From an uncultured Paenibacillaceae bacterium (GTDB lineage Bacteria; Bacillota; Bacilli; Aneurinibacillales; Aneurinibacillaceae): a stretch of 8,546 bases of DNA. The notes below the pieces were generated by a model. The model had not been told where the DNA came from. It saw nothing but the letters and a program-made list of their open reading frames with translations, and ran no database searches. The position numbers were made by a program, and so were the translations under genes. Shown here in pieces: positions 1-5,803 of the stretch. Position 1 is the first letter of the stretch, and the number at the start of each line of letters is the position of its first letter. Location: contig CALNBV010000042.1 in the NCBI GenBank assembly GCA_937874515.1, positions 1-8,546 on the forward strand, read 5' to 3'.

Positions 1-113
1 GGGCAATATGAATAAAAGGAAGACACTTTAAAAATAAAATCGCACCTGTTTTTCCATATATTTCTTTTGTTCAACATTAGGCTGGTAAAGTATAAATCGT
101 TTCTTTAACAAAG
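1..113. other. AT-rich stretch without a recognisable gene
   Basis: This is AT-rich sequence at the left edge. No reading frame is long enough or has a ribosome binding site good enough to call. One plus-strand frame is open from the edge to a TAA at 29-31, so the last few codons of an upstream gene are possible but cannot be supported. Confidence 0.5.
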
Positions 114-156
114 AAGAGGATACCCCTAAAAAACTAAGCTTGTGGGTTATCCTCTT
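114..156 (-). terminator. Hairpin, diverged copy of the yqeY terminator; possible weak terminator of the small ORF
   Basis: The arms 114-126 and 144-156 pair over 13 positions with one mismatch (AAGAGGATACCCC against GGGTTATCCTCTT), and the loop contains AAGCTT. The whole 43-nt unit matches the hairpin at 381-423 at 36 of 43 positions by my alignment, including the loop core CTAAGCTT. Neither side has a proper T-tract. On the minus strand the stem is followed only by CTTTGTTAAAG, so it would be a weak terminator there. Its right arm contains the stop codon of the candidate small ORF at 147-239. Confidence 0.5.
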
Positions 157-239
157 AAAAGATATTTACCTAGTATAATACATAGTACCGAACCTAAATC
201 AAAAACATTCAGATTCTTATTTACTCTTATTTTTTTCAT
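147..239 (-). CDS. Candidate small protein, 30 residues, unknown function
   Basis: This short minus-strand frame starts with ATG at 239 and ends with TAA at 149-147. A GAGGAG ribosome binding site lies at 244-249, only 4 nt from the ATG, which is short but workable. The peptide has a basic N-terminus (MKKIRVNK), then a more hydrophobic half with one Cys at residue 20 (GSVLCIILGKYLL), so a membrane-associated peptide is possible. The stop lies inside the hairpin at 114-156, giving a compact unit of ribosome binding site, ORF and hairpin. I found no convincing promoter between it and the yqeY terminator. I do not recognise the family. It may be a chance frame in AT-rich DNA or the remnant of a larger gene. 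Confidence 0.3.
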   Translation of the reverse strand: MKKIRVNKNLNVFDLGSVLCIILGKYLLRG

Positions 240-370
240 ATAACTCCTCAATCAACAAGTTTTTATTACCTAAGAGAAATATACAACGGAAAACAATTGC
301 AACGTAGAATGTATTTTGGTCATTTATGAAACCTTTTCGTCTAAAAAATTGAGTTGCAATACGTAAACAT

Positions 371-423
371 AAAAAAAAAAAAGAGGATGACCCTTTAAAG
401 CTAAGCTTTTGGGTCATCCTCTT
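371..423 (-). terminator. Rho-independent terminator of the rpsU-yqeY operon
   Basis: A perfect 13-bp stem is formed by 381-393 (AAGAGGATGACCC) and 411-423 (GGGTCATCCTCTT), with a 17-nt loop that can pair further inside. On the minus strand the stem is followed by twelve T (A-run 371-382). It lies 16 nt past the yqeY stop codon, which is the textbook form and position. Confidence 0.93.
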
Positions 424-439
424 TTCTTTAAATTCAAAG

Positions 440-883
440 TTAAGACAACAGTTCCTGAACAATTTTATTAACAAGGGCACCATCGGCGCGACCTTTCACT
501 TTAGGCATTAAGACACCCATAACTTTCCCAAGGTCTTTCTTGGATTGAGCACCAACCTGCTGGATGGCCTCTGAAACAATACGACGAATATCATCTTCAC
601 CCATTTGTTCAGGCATATATTCAAGAAGGATTTCAATCTCTTCACGAGTAGGAGCCGCAAGATCCTCACGGCCAGCTTTATCAAATTCTTGGAGGGAATC
701 ACGTCTTTGCTTCAGCTCACGAGTCACAACAGCAAGCACCTGTTCATCCGTCAGGGGAGACCCCTGGTTAATCTCTTCATTCTTAACTGAAGCCTTAACC
801 ATGCGGATGACGGAAAGTTTGAGCTTGTCTTTGTTCTTCATCGCCAGCTTCATATCTTGATTTAAACGTTCGACAAGACTCAT
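440..883 (-). CDS. yqeY: GatB/YqeY domain-containing protein YqeY
   Basis: This is a 147-residue cytosolic protein of the GatB/YqeY family. It resembles the tail domain of the amidotransferase subunit GatB, which contacts tRNA, but the role of the stand-alone protein is not settled. The N-terminus MSLVERLNQDMKLAMKNKDK and the following LSVIRMVKASVKNEEI are typical, and the length fits the family (about 148). A longer reading from ATG at 892 (MLDMSL...) is possible, but the AGGAGG at 893-898 would touch that ATG. The same site is 9 nt from the ATG at 883, so I chose 883. It follows rpsU after 13 nt, and its ribosome binding site overlaps the rpsU stop codon, so the two are very likely cotranscribed and perhaps translationally coupled. 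A strong terminator follows. Confidence 0.95.
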   Translation of the reverse strand: MSLVERLNQDMKLAMKNKDKLKLSVIRMVKASVKNEEINQGSPLTDEQVLAVVTRELKQRRDSLQEFDKAGREDLAAPTREEIEILLEYMPEQMGEDDIRRIVSEAIQQVGAQSKKDLGKVMGVLMPKVKGRADGALVNKIVQELLS

Positions 884-896
884 ATCTAACATCCTC

Positions 897-1070
897 CTAG
901 AATTTCCGTTTACGTGCTGCCTCAGACTTTTTCTTGCGTTTTACGCTGGGCTTTTCATAATGTCTGCGCTTCTTAAGTTCCGCAAGAACACCATCTTTAG
1001 AGCAATCCCGCTTAAAGCGACGTAATGCTTGATCCAGAGACTCGTTTTTACGAATGCGAACTTCTGCCAT
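897..1070 (-). CDS. rpsU: 30S ribosomal protein S21
   Basis: This is a 57-residue small-subunit ribosomal protein, very basic, with the S21 pattern MAEVRIRKNESLDQALRRFKRDC followed by a Lys/Arg-rich tail (KRKKKSEAARKRKF). S21 sits near the 3' end of 16S rRNA and helps in initiation. The frame is open a further 10 codons upstream (MMVIVEGGEI), but the GGAGGGAGGGG lies just before the ATG at 1070 and the family begins with MAEV or similar, so 1070 is the start. It is the first gene of an operon with yqeY, a common arrangement in Bacillota. Its promoter lies at 1151-1179, leaving a leader of about 74 nt that contains a hairpin. Confidence 0.97.
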   Translation of the reverse strand: MAEVRIRKNESLDQALRRFKRDCSKDGVLAELKKRRHYEKPSVKRKKKSEAARKRKF

Positions 1071-1105
1071 TATTTCCCCTCCCTCCACAATAACCATCAA
1101 TCACA

Positions 1106-1136
1106 TTTGCATAGAAAACTTGAAAGGATATGCAAA
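1106..1136 (-). promoter_or_regulatory. Hairpin in the rpsU 5' leader
   Basis: TTTGCATA (1106-1113) and TATGCAAA (1129-1136) form a perfect 8-bp inverted repeat with a 15-nt spacer. It lies wholly inside the predicted untranslated leader of rpsU, between the likely transcription start near 1144 and the ribosome binding site. No T-tract follows, so it is not a terminator. It could be a ribosomal-protein-type control element or simply a stabilising stem; the sequence alone does not decide. Confidence 0.4.
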
Positions 1137-1150
1137 AGCCATCAAATGAC

Positions 1151-1179
1151 ATTATATTATACTGGTTAAATCAGGTCAA
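1151..1179 (-). promoter_or_regulatory. Sigma-A-type promoter of rpsU-yqeY
   Basis: On the minus strand there is a TTGACC -35 box (1179-1174), a 17-nt spacer and a perfect TATAAT -10 box (1156-1151). Spacing and boxes are near consensus, as expected for a ribosomal protein gene. Transcription should start near 1144. Confidence 0.85.
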
Positions 1180-1208
1180 CCCATTGTCCTATCTTAATCA
1201 TGGATATC

Positions 1209-1237
1209 TTGCTAGGGCATAAAGTAAATGATAGCAT
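1209..1237 (+). promoter_or_regulatory. Possible murF promoter
   Basis: TTGCTA (1209-1214) and TAGCAT (1232-1237) are 17 nt apart and each match the consensus at four of six positions. They lie about 30 nt before the murF start in the divergent region shared with rpsU. This is the best candidate I see, but it is weak. Confidence 0.3.
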
Positions 1238-1266
1238 GATTAGGAAGGATAAACCGGAGGGATTTT

Positions 1267-2652
1267 ATGATGTTTACAATCAATGAAATTGTTCAGATAA
1301 CTGGTGGTACATTGCTTCAAGGGAACAGAGATACACGAATTACTTCCGTTCATTTTGACTCCCGGCAACTAAATCAGGGCGGATTGTTTGTAGCACTTAC
1401 GTCTGGTACCAGGGATGGCCATGATTTTCTTCCTGCTACAATGGAAAAAGGAATTGCCGGGGCCCTTATTTCCAGGAAAGATGTTGCTGAATTAAATGAG
1501 CTTGATTCCAGTTTAGCCCTTGTATTAGTTGAAGATACAGAGAAAGGGTTTCAAGATTTAGCAAGGACCTATCGGAACCAGCTGCAAATTCCGTTTATTG
1601 CCATTACAGGCAGCAACGGAAAAACCACAACGAAAGATATTACCGCCCATCTTCTTGAGGGTAAATACAAAGTGTATAAAACCTATAAGAATTTTAATAA
1701 CCACCTGGGCGTACCCCTATCCATCCTGCAAATTACTCCTGAAACAGAAGTCGCTGTTTTAGAGTTAGGGATGAACCATGAGGGGGAAATTGATCTTCTT
1801 GCAGGAATTGTAAAACCTGACTATAGCGTGATTACAAACGTAAACGATGCCCACATGGAGTATTTTGAATCACGGGAAAAAATCGCCCTGGCCAAAGGGG
1901 AACTATTGGGCCATACCAATCCAAATGGGTTTGCCTGCTTAAATCAAGATAATCCTTATGTGGCTAATCTGGCTCACTTAAACCCGGGAAAAACTTATTT
2001 TTATCATGTGAGCCAACAGGATGAACAAGAAGGAGCTGCAGACATTACGGCCTCTAATCTTTATTACGATGAACAGGGTAGCCATTATACAGTTACCTTC
2101 GACCATCAACAGTTTTCCTGTGTGATGCCTTTATATGGAGAACATAATATTTCTAATACTCTTCCTGGCATCTTTATTGCCCTCCATCTTGGAATTACTC
2201 CTGAGCAAATCAAAGAGCGTTTAGAGGGCCTTGAAATCTCCGCTATGCGCTTTCAGCAAATTCAAGGGGTAAATGGGTTACTTATTATAAACGACGCTTA
2301 CAACGCCAGCCCAACGTCTATGAAGGCCTCTGTCTCCACCTTCCTCACTGTATTCAAGGATCGGGACAAAGTTATTATTCTGGGGGATATGTTTGAACTT
2401 GGAGAACAAAGTGATGCTTATCATCGAGAAGTGGGAGAAGCCTTAAATGAAATGGATGGTGACTTTAAGTTAGTTACCATCGGAAATCTTTCTAAAGAAA
2501 TTTCTGACGCTTATTTTGGCGAATCCATTCACTTCTTAACAAAGGATGAGGCATTGGAATACCTGAACCAATTTAAATCCAAGGAGTATGCCATTCTTTT
2601 AAAAGCATCGAGGGGCATGAAATTAGAAACTTTATTGGATAAGCTTATGTAG
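1267..2652 (+). CDS. murF: UDP-N-acetylmuramoyl-tripeptide--D-alanyl-D-alanine ligase (MurF)
   Basis: This cytosolic ATP-dependent Mur ligase joins D-Ala-D-Ala to the UDP-MurNAc-tripeptide, the last cytoplasmic step in making the peptidoglycan stem peptide. The 461 residues carry the three Mur domains. The N-terminal substrate domain has DSRQLNQGGLFVAL at about 31-44. The central ATPase has the P-loop TGSNGKTTTKD (114-124), NFNNHLGVPLS, LELGMNHEGEI and ITNVNDAHMEYF. The C-terminal domain has NDAYNASPTSM and LGDMFELGE. Length is normal for the family. Two tandem ATGs (1267 and 1270) follow the GGAGGG at 1256-1261 at 5 and 8 nt, so the second may be used in part or instead. It diverges from rpsU and converges with ddl, whose product is its substrate supplier. 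Confidence 0.96.
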   Translation: MMFTINEIVQITGGTLLQGNRDTRITSVHFDSRQLNQGGLFVALTSGTRDGHDFLPATMEKGIAGALISRKDVAELNELDSSLALVLVEDTEKGFQDLARTYRNQLQIPFIAITGSNGKTTTKDITAHLLEGKYKVYKTYKNFNNHLGVPLSILQITPETEVAVLELGMNHEGEIDLLAGIVKPDYSVITNVNDAHMEYFESREKIALAKGELLGHTNPNGFACLNQDNPYVANLAHLNPGKTYFYHVSQQDEQEGAADITASNLYYDEQGSHYTVTFDHQQFSCVMPLYGEHNISNTLPGIFIALHLGITPEQIKERLEGLEISAMRFQQIQGVNGLLIINDAYNASPTSMKASVSTFLTVFKDRDKVIILGDMFELGEQSDAYHREVGEALNEMDGDFKLVTIGNLSKEISDAYFGESIHFLTKDEALEYLNQFKSKEYAILLKASRGMKLETLLDKLM

Positions 2653-2690
2653 AGAAGTCCTATCTCATCAAGATTTTTGCCCAGTAGGCA

Positions 2691-2736
2691 AAAAAAAGAC
2701 GACTCTCATTTTATTTTGATATGGAGTCGTCTTTTT
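2691..2736. terminator. Bidirectional terminator between murF and ddl
   Basis: AAAAAGACGACTC (2693-2705) pairs perfectly with GAGTCGTCTTTTT (2724-2736) over 13 bp with an 18-nt loop. The plus strand ends in TTTTT for murF. The A-run 2691-2697 gives a T-run on the minus strand for ddl. It lies about 40 nt from each stop codon, so one structure can serve both convergent genes. Confidence 0.9.
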
Positions 2737-2777
2737 CCAATTATTATTATTTACAAAGGGAAGTTAGTTATTCACCT

Positions 2778-3854
2778 TTAACTAGTAAACTTCTCAGCCA
2801 CTAATTGATTTTCTTTTTTCTCACGGTAACGCTCTAAACCTAAAGCAATAAGGGTATTAATTAGTTCCTCATAGGATTTCCCTGCTTCTTTCCACATCAT
2901 GGGATACATACTGAAGGGGGTAAACCCAGGCAATGTATTAATTTCATTGATATACAACTGATCCTTTTCCACATCCCAGAAAAAATCCACCCGGGATAAC
3001 CCGCTGCAATCTAATGCCAGGAAGGCTTTAACAGCTAAATCTTTCATACGGGACACCACAGAATCTGGCACCTGGGCTGGAATGGTTAAACGAGTGCCGC
3101 CACCCTTATACTTTGCTTCATAGTCATAGAATTCGTTTTCAAAGGTGATTTCACCAACAACAGATGTTTCAGGGCGGTCATTTCCCAGAACACCAATTTC
3201 TAACTCTCTGCCATTAATAAATTCTTCCACAATGATTTTACGGTCAAAACGTTCCGCTAATTTTAATGCTTCCCGCAATGCATCCTGATCTTTTGCTTTA
3301 CTAATCCCTACACTAGAACCCATATTGGCCGGTTTAATAAAACAAGGATAACCAAAATCATTTTCGATTTCTTGCACAAGATCCTCAAACCGCTCTTTTA
3401 AATCACTGCGAAGAATACCTCTATATTTTCCTTGAGGAATCTCTTTATTGCCATAGACTTCCTTCATCATGATTTTATCCATGCCAAGGGATGATCCTAA
3501 TACCCCTGATCCCACATAAGGAACATCCATTAATTCCAATAACCCCTGCAAGGTTCCGTCCTCACCATTGGGACCATGAATGACTGGAAAAATCATATCA
3601 AACTCTTCTTTTAATCCTAAAATATTGGGCGTAGGGTTCACTCCTGCCGTAAGGCGAAGTTCTTCGATGCTTTCCACCATTTCATGTACAAGAGGACCTT
3701 GAACCCACTGTCCTTCCATGTTTATGTAAATAGGAATAACTTCGTATTGTTCTTTATTTACCGCATTCATTACAGACAATGCTGTATGGATCGAAACCTC
3801 GTGCTCACTAGATTTCCCACCATAAATGATTCCCAGCCGTTGCTTTTTCGACAC
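2778..3854 (-). CDS. ddl: D-alanine--D-alanine ligase
   Basis: This cytosolic ATP-grasp ligase of 358 residues makes D-Ala-D-Ala for cell-wall precursors. Visible motifs are YGGKSSEHEVS (11-21, with the N-terminal catalytic Glu17), HGPNGEDG (93-100), KPANMGSSVGI (174-184), EEFINGRELEIGV (210-222) and the C-terminal R288/D290 with NEINTLPGF (303-311), which carries the metal-binding Glu304 and Asn306. The omega-loop reads YDYEAKY (243-249); the final Tyr is the residue typical of D-Ala-D-Ala rather than the Phe of D-Ala-D-lactate ligases, so vancomycin-type depsipeptide activity is not expected. The start is GTG at 3854, supported by AAGGAGG 10 nt upstream. In many Bacillota ddl and murF are adjacent and co-directional; here they converge. 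Confidence 0.95.
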   Translation of the reverse strand: MSKKQRLGIIYGGKSSEHEVSIHTALSVMNAVNKEQYEVIPIYINMEGQWVQGPLVHEMVESIEELRLTAGVNPTPNILGLKEEFDMIFPVIHGPNGEDGTLQGLLELMDVPYVGSGVLGSSLGMDKIMMKEVYGNKEIPQGKYRGILRSDLKERFEDLVQEIENDFGYPCFIKPANMGSSVGISKAKDQDALREALKLAERFDRKIIVEEFINGRELEIGVLGNDRPETSVVGEITFENEFYDYEAKYKGGGTRLTIPAQVPDSVVSRMKDLAVKAFLALDCSGLSRVDFFWDVEKDQLYINEINTLPGFTPFSMYPMMWKEAGKSYEELINTLIALGLERYREKKENQLVAEKFTS

Positions 3855-3889
3855 GAAAAAAACGCCTCCTTGTTACTTTGGCTATCTTT

Positions 3890-3918
3890 TTTATATTACC
3901 AGTTTTTTATGTTGAAAA
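3890..3918 (-). promoter_or_regulatory. Likely ddl promoter
   Basis: On the minus strand TTTTCA (3918-3913, four of six consensus matches) and TATAAA (3895-3890, five of six) are separated by 17 nt. They lie upstream of the ddl ribosome binding site, with no other gene between, so this is the natural promoter position. Confidence 0.55.
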
Positions 3919-3984
3919 CCTTATGTGTGTGAAAAATTTTCGACGTTTTTATCATTCGTGCCAGTTGCACACCAACAATAAACT

Positions 3985-4014
3985 AAAAAACCCTACGGTG
4001 TTGGCCGTAGGGTT
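3985..4014 (-). terminator. Rho-independent terminator of the CoA disulfide reductase gene
   Basis: AACCCTACGG (3989-3998) pairs perfectly with CCGTAGGGTT (4005-4014), with a 6-nt loop. On the minus strand the stem leads into six T (A-run 3985-3990). It begins 10 nt past the stop codon at 4025. Confidence 0.92.
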
Positions 4015-4024
4015 GAAGAAGTCA

Positions 4025-5701
4025 TTAGGATTGGCTTTTTTGATAAATGCCCCAGCTTAATGAACCGCCGGTTAAGTTTCTTAGGTTTTTAAATCCGTTG
4101 TTGCGAAGAATGCAAGAGCCAAAGTAGCTCCGTTGTCCGCTACGGCAATAAACCACGGTTTCTTTATTGGGATCCAATTGATCTAGATTTTGACGAAGGT
4201 CATCCAAAGGAATGGTGATTGCTCCTTCAATGGTACCCGCTTTCCATTCATTTGGATTGCGAACATCCACTAATTGCAAGTTAGAATCTCCTAATTTAGC
4301 CGCTAATTCTGCAGGTGTAATGGTATCCATTTCACCACGGAAAGAGTTACTATGATTCATCCCAGTCATAATAATTGGGTCTTTTGCTGCACCAAATGGA
4401 GGAGCATAAGCTAGGTCAAGGCTTTCTAAATCTTCTACAGTCATTCCACCGTAGATTGCAGTAGCAACAACATCAACACGTTTATCAACTCCATTGCCCC
4501 CTACGATTTGTACCCCAAGAATACGGCCAGAATCTTTTTCAGAGATTAATTTAATCATCATGTTTTCCGCACCAGGATAGTATCCAGCATGGTCTCCATG
4601 GAAATTATAAGTTACACGGTAATCGATATTATTGCGCTGGCATTCTTTTTCCGCAAGGCCAGTTTTTCCTGCTACTACTTTTCCTACACGAACAATAGAA
4701 GTACCGTAAGCCCCTTTAAAACTCATACGGCGGCCTGCTGCATTGGCACCAGCTATACGACCTTGTTTATTCGCAGGGCCAGCTAAAGGAATCCAAACGG
4801 TTTGATTGCTTGCAAGGTGTTTCATTTCAACAGCATCACCCGCAGCATAAACATCTTCTACATTGGTTTCCATGTATTCATTTACTTCAATGGCACCGCT
4901 AGCGCCAAGTTTCACCCCTGCATTTTGGGCAAGAGTTACATCTGGGCGAACGCCAATGCTTAAGAGGAACACATCTGCTTCAACTTTTTCTCCATTTTCT
5001 AATTCAACAGCAACCGCTTGATCGCCAGAAGTGATGAATTTCTGTACCCCATTTTCCATCACCATACGAACGCCCATGCCACGGAGCTCATCATCGATAT
5101 AGGTTACCATTTCCTTATCAAATGGAGTCATGACTTGATCCGCTTTTTCTATAAGAGTAACCTCAACGCCCTGGCGATGAAGGTTTTCCACGGCTTCTAA
5201 TCCAATAAAGCCCCCGCCAATAACAACGGCTTTTTTCACCTGGCCGCTTTCTACCATTTTCTTCAACTGTTCAGCTTCAGGAACGGTACGAAGAAGTTGC
5301 ACATTGGAGGATTGAATGCCTTCGATAGGAGGAACAATGGGTCTTGCTCCTGTAGCTATAATTAATTTGTCATATCTTTTTTCACCCATTGCCCCGGTTA
5401 AACGGTCCCGGGTTAACACGATATGTTTTTCAGGTTGAATTTCCACCACTTCTTGATTAACATATACATCTAAATTAAAACGGGCTTTTAATGATTCAGG
5501 TGTATGCAATAAAAGAGCTTTCTGATTTTTAATTTCATCCCCTACATAGTAAGGAAGTCCACAGTTGGCAAAGGAGATATATTCCCCTTTTTCAAAAACA
5601 GAAACTTCAGCTTGTTCGTCTTCACGGCGAGCTTTTGCGGCAGCACTGGCTCCTGCAGCTACACCGCCAATTACGATGATTGATTTTTTCTGATCAGTCA
5701 T
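4025..5701 (-). CDS. Coenzyme A disulfide/persulfide reductase with C-terminal rhodanese domain (CoADR-RHD)
   Basis: This 558-residue flavoprotein belongs to the pyridine nucleotide-disulfide reductase superfamily. Family members reduce CoA disulfide or CoA/low-molecular-weight persulfides with NAD(P)H. It opens with an FAD-binding GGVAAGASAA (12-21) and the single-cysteine active site SFANCGLPYYVG (Cys47), followed by the NAD(P)H-binding IGGGFIGLE (161-169), a second FAD motif YAAGDAVEM, and the dimerisation domain with HAGYYPGAE and YAPPFGAAKDP. From about 460 to the end is a rhodanese domain with the loop CRSGQRS, active Cys519. The fusion is the form linked to persulfide metabolism (Bacillus CoADR-RHD and NADH-dependent persulfide reductases). 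The ATG at 5701 has GGGAGGA just upstream. It appears to be a single-gene transcript with its own promoter, a CstR-like operator and a terminator. Whether the in vivo substrate is CoA disulfide or persulfide is not decided by sequence. Confidence 0.93.
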   Translation of the reverse strand: MTDQKKSIIVIGGVAAGASAAAKARREDEQAEVSVFEKGEYISFANCGLPYYVGDEIKNQKALLLHTPESLKARFNLDVYVNQEVVEIQPEKHIVLTRDRLTGAMGEKRYDKLIIATGARPIVPPIEGIQSSNVQLLRTVPEAEQLKKMVESGQVKKAVVIGGGFIGLEAVENLHRQGVEVTLIEKADQVMTPFDKEMVTYIDDELRGMGVRMVMENGVQKFITSGDQAVAVELENGEKVEADVFLLSIGVRPDVTLAQNAGVKLGASGAIEVNEYMETNVEDVYAAGDAVEMKHLASNQTVWIPLAGPANKQGRIAGANAAGRRMSFKGAYGTSIVRVGKVVAGKTGLAEKECQRNNIDYRVTYNFHGDHAGYYPGAENMMIKLISEKDSGRILGVQIVGGNGVDKRVDVVATAIYGGMTVEDLESLDLAYAPPFGAAKDPIIMTGMNHSNSFRGEMDTITPAELAAKLGDSNLQLVDVRNPNEWKAGTIEGAITIPLDDLRQNLDQLDPNKETVVYCRSGQRSYFGSCILRNNGFKNLRNLTGGSLSWGIYQKSQS

Positions 5702-5741
5702 TTTAATTTCCTCCCGAAAGTCAAGTTGATCTACATTAGTT

Positions 5742-5770
5742 ATTATATACCCTTAGGGGTATTTTTTAAA
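5742..5770 (-). promoter_or_regulatory. Promoter of the CoA disulfide reductase gene
   Basis: On the minus strand TTTAAA (5770-5765, four of six matches) is followed after exactly 17 nt by a perfect TATAAT (5747-5742). Transcription would start near 5735, giving a leader of about 34 nt. The spacer is almost filled by the palindrome at 5747-5762. Confidence 0.75.
5747..5762 (-). promoter_or_regulatory. CsoR/CstR-family operator
   Basis: Read on the coding strand the site is ATACCCCTAAGGGTAT, a 16-bp palindrome with one mismatched pair (seven of eight pairs match). This is the GC-core-in-AT-arms form of operators bound by the CsoR family (CsoR copper, CstR persulfide). It occupies the spacer between -35 and -10 and touches the -10, so a bound repressor would block RNA polymerase. 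The downstream gene is a persulfide-type reductase, so CstR is the likelier regulator than CsoR. No CsoR-family gene is in the window. Confidence 0.7.
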
Positions 5771-5803
5771 GAGGGAATTTTCAGTCCATCACTTTTTTCA
5801 CTA

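Noticed and set aside
120..127. ATACCCCT inside the left hairpin, like half of the CsoR-type operator
   Set aside because: The right part of the palindrome is absent here and the bases are explained by the hairpin arm.
217..483. An 88-codon minus-strand open frame
   Set aside because: It starts inside the end of yqeY, runs straight through the strong yqeY terminator and its T-tract (giving FFF runs), and has no ribosome binding site. It is very likely not translated.
564..860. A plus-strand frame of about 98 codons, and another at 605-790, opposite yqeY
   Set aside because: Both lie antisense inside a well-supported gene, are rich in Ser/Arg as expected of shadow frames, and have no start signals.
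884..892. Upstream ATG for yqeY at 892
   Set aside because: The AGGAGG would abut this ATG with no spacing, while ATG 883 is well spaced and gives the family-typical MSLVERL start.
1071..1100. N-terminal extension of rpsU (MMVIVEGGEI)
   Set aside because: These codons span the ribosome binding site of the true start at 1070 and are not part of S21.
3684..4060. Plus-strand frames at 3684-3932 and 3878-4060
   Set aside because: They overlap the ddl start, its promoter and the terminator of the reductase gene, with no ribosome binding site or recognisable protein content.
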